Positions 27,692 through 36,974 of a stretch of 64,000 nt of DNA are shown here, piece after piece. Where the stretch lies: positions 18,251 to 82,250 of the forward strand of contig NZ_ASCA01000006.1 in NCBI RefSeq assembly GCF_002760245.1, given 5' to 3'. The first letter of the stretch is position 1; the number at the start of each line of letters is the position of its first letter. Both the position numbers and the translations under genes were made by a program. The notes below the pieces were generated by a model. That model was not told the DNA's origin and searched no databases. It worked only from the letters and a program-made list of their open reading frames with translations. The DNA is from Streptococcus suis YS161. GTDB lineage: Bacteria; Bacillota; Bacilli; Lactobacillales; Streptococcaceae.

Positions 27692-27762
27692 TAATTTCTA
27701 TTTTTGGATTTTCACAAAGTCTAACTCTTTCATTATAAACTTTTATCATACCAAAGTAAAAG

Positions 27763-27785
27763 AAAAACCCACCCATAAGGTGGGC
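27763..27785 (-). terminator. Terminator after GST gene
   Basis: Stem CCCACC (27768-27773) with GGTGGG (27779-27784) and a T-run on the minus strand. Confidence 0.8.
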
Positions 27786-27792
27786 AAGTCAA

Positions 27793-28581
27793 TTAATTAT
27801 CAATTGAATGATATCTCACTGTCAACCCTCGTTGTACAGCTGGGCGTTGGGCTATTTTCTCTACCCAGGACTTTAGATGCTTGTAAGAATCAACATCTAA
27901 AAATTCTGCCGAACCTGAATATAGTTCTCCTTGAACCAAGCGACCATACCAAGACCAAATAGCAATATCTGCGATGGTATAGGTATTTCCAGCTATATAT
28001 TCTCTTGTCGCCAATAGCTGATCCAAGAGATCCAGCTGACGCTTAGTTTCCATTGTATAGCGATTAATCGGATATTCTTGCGCTGTCGGAGCGTAATGGA
28101 AGAAATGTCCAAATCCTCCACCAACAAATGGAGCGGCGCCAGTTTGCCAGAAGAGCCAGTTAAGAACCTCTGTCCGCTCTGCCCAAGCTTTTGGTAGGAA
28201 GGCCTCAAACTTTTCTGCCAAGTAGTAGAGAATGTTGGCAGATTCAAAGACCCGAACTGGCTCCTTCTCCGAATAATCAACCATAGCTGGTATTTTGGAG
28301 TTGGGGTTGATGGCAACAAAATCGGAGCCAAATTGGTCTCCTTGACCGATATTGATGAGAAAGAGGTCATAATCAGCTTCCGAAATACCTAACTCTTTCA
28401 ACTCCTCCAACATAATAGCAACTTTAATACCGTTAGGTGTTCCCAAGGAATAAACTTGGAGGGGCTTGTCACCTTTTGGTAATTTATGTTCAAAGCGACT
28501 CCCTGCTGTTGGACGATTGCCTGAACGATTGTCATTTTCATCTTCCCACTTCCAAACGAGTGGTTTCGTGTATTCTGTCAT
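27793..28581 (-). CDS. Glutathione S-transferase, YghU family
   Basis: A 262-residue nu-class-like GST with the YghU N-terminal extension (residues 1-40, WKWEDENDNRSGNRPTAG), thioredoxin-fold domain with TPNGIKVAIMLEEL near 49 and NPNSKIPAMVD near 92, then the all-helical domain with NTYTIADIAIWSWYGR near 200. The enzymes use glutathione against disulfides or peroxides. It begins 5 bases after the small protein gene at 28587-28874, sharing its consensus promoter. Confidence 0.9.
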   Translation of the reverse strand: MTEYTKPLVWKWEDENDNRSGNRPTAGSRFEHKLPKGDKPLQVYSLGTPNGIKVAIMLEELKELGISEADYDLFLINIGQGDQFGSDFVAINPNSKIPAMVDYSEKEPVRVFESANILYYLAEKFEAFLPKAWAERTEVLNWLFWQTGAAPFVGGGFGHFFHYAPTAQEYPINRYTMETKRQLDLLDQLLATREYIAGNTYTIADIAIWSWYGRLVQGELYSGSAEFLDVDSYKHLKSWVEKIAQRPAVQRGLTVRYHSIDN

Positions 28582-28586
28582 CTTTT

Positions 28587-28874
28587 TTATTCTACCTTTC
28601 CTGGGATAAAACTAGCTATCCGATAGTGATTTTGAAGTTGTTGAATGTAAAGAGAAAGCTGAACCAACTCTTTTGGTGCATGGCAAGTCAAGGCTGTCAG
28701 CTCTGCAGTAACATAGCGTCCCAATCGATCAGCAAGCAAGTAGAGATTGTCAGCTTGTCCAAGCTCTTTGGCAGTTTCAAAAACCTTTTCACGCAAAACG
28801 GATGTGATAGCATCTTCTGGTAGCTGATAAACCGCCGAAAGATGACTATAAAATTCTTTACAGGTCGCCTTCAT
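28587..28874 (-). CDS. Small helical protein of unknown function
   Basis: A 95-residue soluble protein, probably all-helical, with conserved-looking KEFYSHLSAVYQL, ADNLYLLADRLGRYVTAEL and ELVQLSLYIQQLQNHYR. It resembles small immunity-type helical bundles in length and amphipathic pattern, but the match is too weak to name. ATG 28872-28874 is chosen for its strong GAGGAGG site. It heads a two-gene operon with the GST and has a perfect consensus promoter, implying steady expression. Confidence 0.7.
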   Translation of the reverse strand: MKATCKEFYSHLSAVYQLPEDAITSVLREKVFETAKELGQADNLYLLADRLGRYVTAELTALTCHAPKELVQLSLYIQQLQNHYRIASFIPGKVE

Positions 28875-28903
28875 AGTTGCCTCCTCAATCACTTTTTACA
28901 TAT

Positions 28904-28932
28904 ATTATAGAGTTTGTTTTATTGAATGTCAA
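28904..28932 (-). promoter_or_regulatory. Consensus sigma-A promoter
   Basis: Perfect TTGACA (28927-28932), 17-base spacer, perfect TATAAT (28904-28909). Drives the small protein/GST operon; transcription start near 28897. Confidence 0.85.
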
Positions 28933-28934
28933 CT

Positions 28935-28961
28935 AAAAAAGATTGCCCTAAGACAATCTTT
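28935..28961 (-). terminator. Terminator after rplA
   Basis: Stem AAAGATTG (28938-28945) with CAATCTTT (28954-28961), loop of 8, T-run of six on the minus strand. Confidence 0.8.
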
Positions 28962-28968
28962 CTATTAA

Positions 28969-29658
28969 TTAAAGTGAGTTAGGATCAACTTTAATACCAA
29001 CACCTTGTGTTGTTGTAATAGATACTGAAGTCATGTAAGTACCTTTAGCTGTAGCTGGTTTAGCTTTAGCCATTACATCGTGGAAAGCTTTGAAGTTTTC
29101 AACGAGTTTGTCAGCGTCAAATGATACTTTACCGATAAGAGCTTGTACGATACCTGCTTTGTCAGCACGGTAAGTGATTTTACCACCTTTAGACTCTTCA
29201 ACTGCTTTAGCAACATCCATAGTTACTGTACCAGTTTTAGGGTTTGGCATCAAGTTACGTGGACCAAGTACACGACCAAGACGTCCAACAACAGCCATCA
29301 TATCTGGAGTTGCGATAACAACGTCGAAGTCCAACCAACCACCGTTGATTTTAGCAACGAGGTCGTCTTCACCAACAAAGTCTGCACCAGCAGCTTTTGC
29401 TTCTTCTGCTTTAGCACCACGTGCGAAAACAAGAACGCGTGAAGTTTTACCAGTACCGTTTGGCAATACCATTGCACCACGGATTTGTTGATCAGCTTTA
29501 CGTACGTCGATGTTCAAGTTGTAAGCAACTTCAACTGACGCATCAAATTTAGCGAAGTTAGTTTCTTTTGCAAGAGCAACAGCTTCTTCTACGCTGTAAA
29601 GTTTTGTGCTGTCGATTTTTTCAAGAGCAGCACGCAAGTTTTTGCTTTTTTTAGCCAT
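28969..29658 (-). CDS. rplA: Ribosomal protein L1
   Basis: 229 residues, 50S stalk protein and translational repressor in many bacteria. Signature [22 protein letters not shown] near 123-144. Second gene of rplK-rplA, 43 bases after rplK, with a good AAGGAGA site. Ends at a terminator. Confidence 0.97.
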   Translation of the reverse strand: MAKKSKNLRAALEKIDSTKLYSVEEAVALAKETNFAKFDASVEVAYNLNIDVRKADQQIRGAMVLPNGTGKTSRVLVFARGAKAEEAKAAGADFVGEDDLVAKINGGWLDFDVVIATPDMMAVVGRLGRVLGPRNLMPNPKTGTVTMDVAKAVEESKGGKITYRADKAGIVQALIGKVSFDADKLVENFKAFHDVMAKAKPATAKGTYMTSVSITTTQGVGIKVDPNSL

Positions 29659-29701
29659 GTTATATGTCTCCTTGTAATCAGATAATCTTGGGTGCTACTT
29701 A

Positions 29702-30127
29702 TTAGTCAGTAACAGTGAATCCCATAGAACGAGCAGTACCTTCGATCATACGCATTGCAGCTTCAAGAGATGCAGCGTTCAAGTCAGGCATTTTAGTTTC
29801 AGCAATTTCTTGTACTTGTGCACGAGTAACTGTTGCAACTTTAGTTTTGTTTGGTGTACCTGAACCTTTTTCAACACCTGCAGCTTTTTTCAAAAGAACA
29901 GCAGCTGGTGGTGTTTTAGTGATGAAAGTGAATGATTTATCTTCATACACAGAGATAACTACTGGGATGATCATACCAGCTTGGTCAGCTGTACGAGCGT
30001 TAAACTCTTTTGTGAATCCCATGATGTTGATACCTGCTTGACCAAGTGCTGGACCGACTGGTGGAGCTGGAGTAGCTTTACCTGCAGGAATTTGAAGTTT
30101 TACGAGTTTTTCGACTTTTTTAGCCAT
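29702..30127 (-). CDS. rplK: Ribosomal protein L11
   Basis: 141 residues binding the GTPase centre of 23S rRNA. Begins [38 protein letters not shown] (first 38 residues, given here only as [15 protein letters not shown]) and ends [14 protein letters not shown] site before ATG 30125-30127. Its leader contains two hairpins, one probably the L1 target. Confidence 0.97.
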   Translation of the reverse strand: MAKKVEKLVKLQIPAGKATPAPPVGPALGQAGINIMGFTKEFNARTADQAGMIIPVVISVYEDKSFTFITKTPPAAVLLKKAAGVEKGSGTPNKTKVATVTRAQVQEIAETKMPDLNAASLEAAMRMIEGTARSMGFTVTD

Positions 30128-30154
30128 GATATAAAATCCTCCTATTGTGGTTTT

Positions 30155-30180
30155 GGCGGTAATTAAAGATTTTTACCTCC
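30155..30180 (-). promoter_or_regulatory. Leader hairpin of rplK-rplA, possible L1 binding site
   Basis: In the mRNA, GGAGGUAA (30173-30180) can pair with UUACCGCC (30155-30162) in a stem with a short asymmetric part. L1 represses its own operon through such a leader element in many bacteria; the match to the exact L1 site is inferred. Confidence 0.4.
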
Positions 30181-30210
30181 CACAAATATGTGTTTTACAC
30201 ATACCTTTTC

Positions 30211-30238
30211 ATTATACACGAATTTCAAAGAAATGCAA
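30211..30238 (-). promoter_or_regulatory. rplK-rplA promoter
   Basis: Minus-strand TTGCAT (30233-30238), 16-base spacer, perfect TATAAT (30211-30216). Transcription start near 30204, followed at once by an ATGTGT/ACACAT hairpin (about 30188-30203). Confidence 0.7.
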
Positions 30239-30246
30239 GCTTTAGG

Positions 30247-30275
30247 TTTACTTTTTTTCACATTTTTTATAGAAT
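30247..30275 (+). promoter_or_regulatory. Promoter of DUF3397 gene (leaderless)
   Basis: TTTACT (30247-30252), 17-base spacer, TAGAAT (30270-30275). The predicted first base, seven after the box, is 30282, the A of the start codon. There is no ribosome site. Confidence 0.6.
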
Positions 30276-30281
30276 GAATGT

Positions 30282-30650
30282 ATGTTCGAATCGATTATAT
30301 TTTTAAAAATAGTAGCCTTTCTATTCATCTTTCTAACCTTGGCCATTTCGATAATTGCTGTCAAGTTTTTTAGGTTGCAAAACCGAGGCTGGAACTTTGC
30401 AGACATTGCTTTTCCTCTCTATGCAATTGAATTTTATCTGATTTCGGACAAGGCCTACTATAACAGTCTACTGCCTCAGCTTGTCCTAGCCCTCTCACTA
30501 CTAGCGATTGGTCTTTGCGGTTTCTTCCTTTTAAAGAAAAAGAATTTTTTATATCGACGTTTCTTCAAGGTTTTCTGGCGAGCTAGTTTTATCTTGACCT
30601 TTTTGATGTATCTAGCTTTAGTTATTGCGGTCTTCACTTTAAAATCCTAA
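30282..30650 (+). CDS. DUF3397 family membrane protein
   Basis: 122 residues with four predicted membrane helices (about 5-27, 38-55, 65-84, 98-119) and a conserved FADIAFPLYAIEFYLISDKAYYNSLLPQ stretch in parts around 38-66. Family of unknown role, common next to rplK in lactic bacteria. Divergent from rplK. Start ATG 30282 has no ribosome site and the -10 box sits six bases before it, so the mRNA should be leaderless. Confidence 0.85.
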   Translation: MFESIIFLKIVAFLFIFLTLAISIIAVKFFRLQNRGWNFADIAFPLYAIEFYLISDKAYYNSLLPQLVLALSLLAIGLCGFFLLKKKNFLYRRFFKVFWRASFILTFLMYLALVIAVFTLKS

Positions 30651-30681
30651 AATCATCCATCCTTTCATAGATGGCATAATA

Positions 30682-30716
30682 AATCCCCGTTGCAGGCGCA
30701 GTGGGGATTCTTTTTA
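30682..30716 (+). terminator. Terminator after DUF3397 gene
   Basis: Stem AATCCCC (30682-30688) with GGGGATT (30703-30709), then CTTTTT. Confidence 0.8.
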
Positions 30717-30802
30717 TACTAAATCAGACAAGGCGACGTAGATGCAGATAGAACTGACGTTCATCAAGTCAACAGCGTATGATTTTGATTTTCTAAGAGT
30801 AT
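30716..30802. repeat. BOX-like element, copy 3 (truncated)
   Basis: About 87 bases matching the reverse complement of copy 2 along AATCAGAC-AGGCGACGTAGATGCAGATAGAACTGA and onward to TGATTTTGATTTTC. The left end has lost about 13 bases (the AATGAAAATCAA part), so the terminal inverted repeat is broken. It abuts the DUF3397 terminator. Confidence 0.75.
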
Positions 30803-30850
30803 TAATTAGTCGTCATATTGATAGGCCTCTCTGGGCATGAAAAGATGGAC

Positions 30851-31237
30851 TTATTCATGAATTTCTAGAGGGAGGCCATCTGGATCAAAGAAGAAGGCCA
30901 TTTTTTTACCATCAAAATCATCTGTTCGCAGGGCTTCGTGTCGAATGCCCAAACGGTCAAACTCTTCCAGGCAAGCCTCCACATCTGCAACCTGGAAGGC
31001 TAGATGGCGTAGACCTGTATGTTCAGGATTGGGCATGGCAGGACGCATTGGCGCATCTGGTTTGATGAAGATTTCCAAGATCAGATTGCCTTTTTTGACA
31101 TTAAAGAGAATATCATTTTTTTCTGGTCGGATATGTTCATCCACCTGTTCAAAGCCTAGTTTCTCAACATAAAATTCTCTTGTTTTGTCATAGTCACTAC
31201 CGATAATTGCAATATGATGGACTGCTTCAAATTTCAT
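30851..31237 (-). CDS. VOC-family metalloprotein (YaeR/glyoxalase-like)
   Basis: 128-residue vicinal oxygen chelate protein. Paired beta-alpha modules show HHIAIIGSDYDKTREFYVEKLGFE near 7, LEIFIKPDAP, HTGLRHLAFQVADV near 74 and the C-terminal metal ligand in FDPDGLPLEIHE. Substrate unknown; may be a lactoylglutathione lyase-like enzyme. The ATG overlaps the ftsK stop by one base (TAATG), so it is coupled to ftsK. Confidence 0.85.
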   Translation of the reverse strand: MKFEAVHHIAIIGSDYDKTREFYVEKLGFEQVDEHIRPEKNDILFNVKKGNLILEIFIKPDAPMRPAMPNPEHTGLRHLAFQVADVEACLEEFDRLGIRHEALRTDDFDGKKMAFFFDPDGLPLEIHE

Positions 31238-33606
31238 TATTGTGTTTCCAATACCTTTCTAGGTTTTGTTCCTTCAGCTGGTCCAATGACACCCGCTGCT
31301 TCTAGCTCTTCCATGAGGCGTGTTGCCCTGTTAAAACCAACAGACAAGCGTCGTTGAATCATAGAGGCGCTGGCTTTTTGTGTCTCAACTACCAAGGCAC
31401 GTGCTTCGTTGAAAAGTGGATCTCCTCCAGCATCACCAAAACCTGCATCGCCATCACCTTCTGCCACTTCACCTGGATCAAAGGATTCATCATAATCTGC
31501 ATCTGCCTGATCCTTGATAAAGCCAACTATTGCTTCTACATCATCATCGGATATAAAGGAACCTTGCAAGCGGACTGGATGGTTTTCATCAATCGGTTTA
31601 AAGAGCATGTCACCGCGACCCAAGAGTTTTTCAGCACCGTTTTCATCTAGAATCGTCCGACTATCTGTACCGCTTGATACGGCAAAGGCGATACGAGATG
31701 GGACATTGGCTTTAATCAAACCTGAAATAACATCAACAGATGGTCGCTGGGTAGCAAGAATCATGTGGATACCTGCTGCACGAGCCTTCTGTCCCAAGCG
31801 AATAATGGCATCTTCCACTTCCTTGCTGGCTACCATCATCAAGTCTGCCAACTCATCTACGATTACCACAATGAGAGGAAGTGGAATCTGTTTTTCTTCT
31901 GAACGGCTATTAAATTCTTCGACCTTCGCATTATAACCTTCTAAGTTTCGGACACCAATCTGGCTAAACAACTCATAGCGTTTCTCCATTTCATCCACTA
32001 CTTTTTGAAGAGCTCGAGCAGCCTTGCGTGGGTTGGTCACAACGGGAATCAATAGGTGGGGAATATCATTATAGACCGATAATTCGACCATTTTGGGGTC
32101 AATCATCATGAACTTAACTTGGTCTGGACCAGCTTTCATGAGAATTGAAGAGATGATACCGTTGACAGCAACAGACTTCCCTGAACCAGTTGAACCAGCC
32201 ACCAATAGATGGGGCATACGTGCTAGGTTAAAGGAACGGACGGAACCATTGACAGCCTTACCGAGAGGAATTTCCAAAAGCTTGTCTGGGTCTGTTTTAG
32301 ATTGTTCCCAGAGCTCACGGAAAGGTACTGTAGCCACTTCGGAGTTTGGAACTTCAATACCGACCAGAGATTTTCCCGGGATAGGAGCTTCAATACGGAC
32401 ATCTTTAGCCGCAAGGGCTAGAGCCAAATCATCAGCTAGGTTAGAAATCCGATTGACACGGACGCCGACTGCTGGTTTGACTTCATACTTGGTTACCGAT
32501 GGTCCAATCTCAGCTCGCTCAACTACTACCTTGATTCCAAAACTGGCAAAGGTGTCTTCTAAAACTTTAATATTCTGACGAACAATTCGTTTTTCATTGG
32601 ACTGACTCTTAGCTTTTATAGGAGCAAATAAGTCTATGGACGGAAGTTTATATGCTAGTCTCTGCTTAGGCTTGAAATCAATCTGCACATCTGTCTCGTC
32701 CTTCTCAAACTCATTTGGTTCAGAAGCCTGGCTTGCCGAGTTTGATTGTGCTGGTTGGTCATCTTCTACCAACATAATTGGAAATTCATCTTCTATGTCT
32801 AAGTGGTCATATTCTGAAATAATCGGTACTTGAACAGGCTCTTCTTCGAGGATTTCACCCGTTTCTAAATCGACATGTCTATCTACCAGTGCCAAAGCCC
32901 GAGCTGACTCTTCCTCTTCCTCTAGACGAAGGCGTTCCTCTTCTAGACGAGCTAATTCTTGCTGACGTTTTTCTTCTCGTTCTGCTTTCTTCTGTGTTCG
33001 AAGCTCTGCTCTTTTTACCTGCGTCTCCGCCAACTTATCTTTGACAACCGCCAAGCCATCGGCAACATCATAAACAGACCATGGGCTTACAAAAAAGATA
33101 CCAAATGCTATCACTAGAAGACCGATGAAGAAGGAACCGACATTTGCAAAGAGGAAAGAGACTGGCAGATAGAAGATACTTCCAATCATCCCTCCGCCTA
33201 GAAATGCTGTTACCTGAAACTTAGCTAGGTCTGACAAGGCCAATTTTAGAGTATGACCGAATAAGTCACTCCCTTGATAGGTCCAGTCTAAGTAAGCCTG
33301 AAATTCAATCAATAACCCGATAACAATCAGCCAGAAGCCCGATATGGTCCCTTCTCTTTCGCGTAAGACTTTGGGAATAAGAAGGTAGATAAATGCACCC
33401 GCCAATAATAGATAGGCCAAACTACCAAATAATAGTCGGAAAATATTGTAGCTGGTCACTCCAAACACACCTAAGCGACTGGCTGCAAAGACAATGAATA
33501 AAAGCCCCAATACTCGAAGGGTGATATTTTTAACACGTTCTTGCTGTGCTAATTCTGCCTTGGTTGGTCGCCTCGTAGCCTTTCCTTTTTTACTCGTTTT
33601 TGCCAT
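31237..33606 (-). CDS. ftsK: FtsK/SpoIIIE DNA translocase
   Basis: Septum-bound DNA pump of 789 residues that moves chromosome ends across the closing septum. Four N-terminal membrane helices (about 25-170), a charged linker rich in glutamate (about 195-320), then motor domains with Walker [16 protein letters not shown] near 455, Walker [14 protein letters not shown] near 555 and [13 protein letters not shown] near 600. A C-terminal winged-helix gamma domain ([20 protein letters not shown]) reads KOPS-like sites. Ribosome site TGAGGA before the ATG. Confidence 0.95.
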   Translation of the reverse strand: MAKTSKKGKATRRPTKAELAQQERVKNITLRVLGLLFIVFAASRLGVFGVTSYNIFRLLFGSLAYLLLAGAFIYLLIPKVLREREGTISGFWLIVIGLLIEFQAYLDWTYQGSDLFGHTLKLALSDLAKFQVTAFLGGGMIGSIFYLPVSFLFANVGSFFIGLLVIAFGIFFVSPWSVYDVADGLAVVKDKLAETQVKRAELRTQKKAEREEKRQQELARLEEERLRLEEEEESARALALVDRHVDLETGEILEEEPVQVPIISEYDHLDIEDEFPIMLVEDDQPAQSNSASQASEPNEFEKDETDVQIDFKPKQRLAYKLPSIDLFAPIKAKSQSNEKRIVRQNIKVLEDTFASFGIKVVVERAEIGPSVTKYEVKPAVGVRVNRISNLADDLALALAAKDVRIEAPIPGKSLVGIEVPNSEVATVPFRELWEQSKTDPDKLLEIPLGKAVNGSVRSFNLARMPHLLVAGSTGSGKSVAVNGIISSILMKAGPDQVKFMMIDPKMVELSVYNDIPHLLIPVVTNPRKAARALQKVVDEMEKRYELFSQIGVRNLEGYNAKVEEFNSRSEEKQIPLPLIVVIVDELADLMMVASKEVEDAIIRLGQKARAAGIHMILATQRPSVDVISGLIKANVPSRIAFAVSSGTDSRTILDENGAEKLLGRGDMLFKPIDENHPVRLQGSFISDDDVEAIVGFIKDQADADYDESFDPGEVAEGDGDAGFGDAGGDPLFNEARALVVETQKASASMIQRRLSVGFNRATRLMEELEAAGVIGPAEGTKPRKVLETQ

Positions 33607-33666
33607 AAAATCCTCAACTTTCTCAATCTCTTTATTTTATCATAATTGAGAATATTTTTCATATCA

Positions 33667-33692
33667 GAAAAAGCCCTGCATTATACAGGACT
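33667..33692 (-). terminator. Terminator after susH
   Basis: Stem AGTCCTG with CAGGGCT (33672-33692; one G-U pair), 7-base loop, T-run on the minus strand. Confidence 0.75.
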
Positions 33693-33732
33693 TCTCTTGG
33701 AGTGAAAGAATAATTTAAGAGGGCAAATAATA

Positions 33733-35091
33733 TTATAGAGCGTTTAGAATAATCTGACCTTCTACGTAGAAGGTTGATGTCAAGGTTTCTTGACCGTCGT
33801 TAATAAAGATTTCTACACAGTTGGTGTCAACCAAGACCAACAAGTCTGTCGCTTTTACAGTAACTGCTCGGCGAACCGTTGACCATTCCTCCTCACCAGC
33901 TTGCTGGATTTTGAGGTGACTACGATCAATATAGACTTCTTGGCTTTCCTTATCGTAACCAAATTGTAGGTAATCTTGGTCAGTTCCAAGTATCAACTCC
34001 AAACTGCCTGATAGTTTAAGAGAGAACTTGCTTGGACCTTGGATGCTTTGTCCAATTTCAATATCCTTGAAGGCTTCCAAGACACTTGTTGGCAGAACTT
34101 GGTGCAATCCGTTTTCAGTCTTCTTGAGAATGCGTGGAAGGGTCATCTGACCGTACCACTTATGGCCTAGGTCATTGGTCACCAACTTGCGACCCCAGGT
34201 GTGCATCCAGGCAATCATGACACGTTCCCCTTCTGGACCTTCAGTCGTTTGAGCTGCATAGAAATCATGCCCATGGTCGATTTCTTTGAAGGAATCTGCC
34301 ACAAAGACTTTCTTGTCCCAGTCCACATGACCAGTCACAAAGATATTGGAATTGATATTGACAAAGTCATTATCTACTTTTTGATAGCGCATCGGTGAAA
34401 CAATCAGGTACTCTTGCCCATCTACTTCAAAGTAATCAGGACATTCCCAAACATGACCTTGGTGGGCTTGGCCTTTTAAGAAGATAGACTCAAATTGCCA
34501 GTCCAGCAAATCGTCAGAGCCTAGTAGGACTATACAGCCGACACCGTCTTTATGCTTGGTTGCTACAACAGAATAGTAACGACCGTCTCTCTCGAAAATT
34601 TTCGGATCACGAAAATCATTGGCGATGACTTCTTCTGGTAGAAGTTCCTCCGTCGCAACAGGATTCTGTGCGATTTTTTCAAAGTGAATCCCGTCTGTCG
34701 AATAGGCCATGTTCTGCACCTGTCTGACAGAGCCATCTTCATCGACGATATGACCCGTGTACATAAGCCAGAGGGCATCGTCTTTGACAATAGCAGAGCC
34801 CGAGAAACAGCCATCCTTATCGTAGCCCTTGTCGGGAGCAAGGGCAACTGGAAGATGTTCCCAGTTGACCAGGTCCTTACTTTTAGCGTGGCCCCAATGC
34901 ATTGGCCCCCAAACACTTTCATAGGGATTGAATTGATAAAAGAGGTGGTATTCTCCTCTGAAATAGACAAAGCCATTCGGGTCATTGATCCAGCCAATTT
35001 CTGGAACAAAATGACGCTCTGGTCTAAATGTCAGATCAAGGGTTACTTTTTCTGCTTGAATATATGCATTGGCTTTTTCAACTGTTTTCAC
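33733..35091 (-). CDS. susH: Sucrose/fructan hydrolase, GH32
   Basis: Cytoplasmic GH32 beta-fructosidase, 452 residues, expected to hydrolyse sucrose or sucrose-containing oligosaccharides brought in by the adjacent ABC importer. Nucleophile in GWINDPNGFVYF near 33-44, transition-state motif FRDPKIF near 158 and acid/base in WECPDYFEV near 211, then a beta-sandwich domain. Starts at GTG 35089-35091 with AAGGAGG. Matches the last gene of the pneumococcal susT1-susT2-susX-susH order (SP_1798-1795). Confidence 0.9.
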   Translation of the reverse strand: MKTVEKANAYIQAEKVTLDLTFRPERHFVPEIGWINDPNGFVYFRGEYHLFYQFNPYESVWGPMHWGHAKSKDLVNWEHLPVALAPDKGYDKDGCFSGSAIVKDDALWLMYTGHIVDEDGSVRQVQNMAYSTDGIHFEKIAQNPVATEELLPEEVIANDFRDPKIFERDGRYYSVVATKHKDGVGCIVLLGSDDLLDWQFESIFLKGQAHQGHVWECPDYFEVDGQEYLIVSPMRYQKVDNDFVNINSNIFVTGHVDWDKKVFVADSFKEIDHGHDFYAAQTTEGPEGERVMIAWMHTWGRKLVTNDLGHKWYGQMTLPRILKKTENGLHQVLPTSVLEAFKDIEIGQSIQGPSKFSLKLSGSLELILGTDQDYLQFGYDKESQEVYIDRSHLKIQQAGEEEWSTVRRAVTVKATDLLVLVDTNCVEIFINDGQETLTSTFYVEGQIILNAL

Positions 35092-35109
35092 AGGCAGCCT
35101 CCTTTTTGA

Positions 35110-36720
35110 TTACTGATTTTCTTTGTACTGATCGTAGTATTTTTGCTTGATAGCTAACCAGTCAGACAGACCGTAGCTTTCCAATTCTTTCAAATAGCTA
35201 TCCCACTCTTCTTCGATACCGCCGTTGACAATCCATTCTGCACGTTTGCGGTAGATGAAGTCGTTCATATCTGCTTCAACTTGAGCAATCTTATCCAAAT
35301 CTTCTTGTTCCATGAAGACACGAGGGTAAATATCATCGTTGGTCACATAGTCAAGATAGGTTTCGTGCATCAAGTCCAAACGCCATTTAGCATCATCTGG
35401 CATGGTGGTCACTGTACCGTAGTATTCGTCAAGAATAGCCAACGGTCCACCAACTTCTGTCTTCTGACGCAATTCGCCTGGAGCTGTACCGTTCAATGGT
35501 AGGTGTTTCAAGCTGTTCGTTGCTGTGTCAAGTTCAAAGATATTTTGCTGTGTTTCATCTCCATAAGTACCCCAGTTGTTTTGAACTGATTGGATCGGAG
35601 CGTATTGGGCATCAATCCACTTGGCAGTTAATTCCAAGTTTTTATTGGCTGATGTGATGACCATGCGGTCACGTTGGAAGCCCATACCGTTTGTACGAGT
35701 AATGTGCTTGGTTCCATCAGGACCCGCCAAGACTGGCAAGATGTCATAGGTATCATTCATACCAGTGATATTTGCCTTGTCCCAAGTGAAGTAAACACCA
35801 TAGAGATTTTCGCTTCCTTTAGAGATGTAAGTGTTCCAATCTTGTTCAAACGCTTCAGGATCTAGAAGACCTTTTTCTTGAAGGGTACGCATAAATTCAA
35901 CACCTTCTTTGTAGTCTTCATTGTCCGCTGTGAAGTCAACAGTTCCGTCATTGCTGACAACTAAGTGGTCATCATTATCACCGACACCGAATGCACCAAA
36001 AAGAATTTTGAAGTCCTCATTTCCTCCACCATTGATAAAGCCCATTGGAATTTCATCCGCCTTGCCGTTTCCGTTTGGATCCTTGGTCTTGAAGGCTTCA
36101 AGGACCTTAATCAAGTCGTCCGTTGTTTTGGGCATTTCAAGACCGAGTTTGTTCAACCACTCTTTGTTAATCCAAGCAATATCGCTAACAGTATGGATAG
36201 ACTCCTTACCTTCGCCCAATTCTTCAATCCATGGGAATGAGTAGATATGTCCGTCTGGTGCTGTAATCATGGAACGGTACTCTGGATTTTCATCCAAAAT
36301 TTTCTTGAGGTTTGGCATATGCTCATCAATCAAGTCTTCAACTGGTACAATAACACCTTGTTTTGCCCAGTTCATCAATTCCACATCGGAAGCACCGTCA
36401 TTATGGATGGCGTCTGGCAAATCACCTGAAGCAATGTCCAAGTTCCGCTTTTCACCAAAGTCAGATTGGTAGTTGGTCCAATCAATATGAACGCCAGTTT
36501 CTTCCTCAAGACGTTGGAAAATCAACTTATCATTAGGATCAGCTGGAGCTAGAGGGGAGCTAGCTGTCATAAACTTAAGCGTAACTGATTTCTCCAGCGG
36601 GAATTGAACATTTTTCAATTCATAATCAGGGCTTGATGCAGTATTTTTTGAGCCACAAGCAGCCAACAAAACGGTACTTGCTAGAAGCGTAACAACTGTT
36701 TTTCCAAATTTGTGTTTCAT
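35110..36720 (-). CDS. susX: Sucrose ABC transporter substrate-binding lipoprotein
   Basis: Large extracytoplasmic carbohydrate-binding protein (family 1, LipO-type), about 536 residues. Lipoprotein signal STVLLAACGSK puts the lipidated cysteine near residue 22. The mature part has DWTNYQSDFGEKRNLDIASGDLPDA and typical large-SBP length. ATG 36718-36720 is chosen: AGGAGG lies at good distance. Delivers substrate to SusT1/SusT2. A hairpin-array element separates it from susT2, which could raise its mRNA level relative to the permease genes. Confidence 0.9.
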   Translation of the reverse strand: MKHKFGKTVVTLLASTVLLAACGSKNTASSPDYELKNVQFPLEKSVTLKFMTASSPLAPADPNDKLIFQRLEEETGVHIDWTNYQSDFGEKRNLDIASGDLPDAIHNDGASDVELMNWAKQGVIVPVEDLIDEHMPNLKKILDENPEYRSMITAPDGHIYSFPWIEELGEGKESIHTVSDIAWINKEWLNKLGLEMPKTTDDLIKVLEAFKTKDPNGNGKADEIPMGFINGGGNEDFKILFGAFGVGDNDDHLVVSNDGTVDFTADNEDYKEGVEFMRTLQEKGLLDPEAFEQDWNTYISKGSENLYGVYFTWDKANITGMNDTYDILPVLAGPDGTKHITRTNGMGFQRDRMVITSANKNLELTAKWIDAQYAPIQSVQNNWGTYGDETQQNIFELDTATNSLKHLPLNGTAPGELRQKTEVGGPLAILDEYYGTVTTMPDDAKWRLDLMHETYLDYVTNDDIYPRVFMEQEDLDKIAQVEADMNDFIYRKRAEWIVNGGIEEEWDSYLKELESYGLSDWLAIKQKYYDQYKENQ

Positions 36721-36758
36721 CAGAAACAACCTCCTATATTTGTAAATTGATTTTTTAG

Positions 36759-36972
36759 AATATCTTTCAGTTTCCTTTTATTACTAGCTCAAAAGGTTTT
36801 GAGAACCTTTTGAGGTGGGAAATAGAGGGAACTACGTTCCTATCAAAAAGCTGAAGACTGTACTGAAGTACGGCATAGCGAGTTCAAATAATACCTGATT
36901 ATTTGAAGCTGGAGATAAGGAAACGAAGTTTCCTCTTTCGTCGACGTAAGAAAAGAGAAAACGAAAGATATT
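36759..36972. repeat. Hairpin-array element, copy 2 (between susT2 and susX)
   Basis: 214 bases bounded by imperfect terminal inverted repeats AATATCTTTCAGTTTC and, at the right, GAAAACGAAAGATATT (14 of 16 pairs). Inside are stems CTCAAAAGGTT/AACCTTTTGAG (36788-36814), GGAAC/GTTCC (36828-36840), TTCAAATAAT/ATTATTTGAA (36883-36907) and GGAAAC/GTTTCC (36919-36933). Shares linkers AAGTACGGCATAGCGAG and GGAGATAAGGAAACGAAG with copy 1 at 13891-14157. Confidence 0.8.
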
Positions 36973-36974
36973 TA

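Noticed and set aside
32223..32578. Long plus-strand frames inside ftsK
   Set aside because: Antisense of conserved motor-domain codons.
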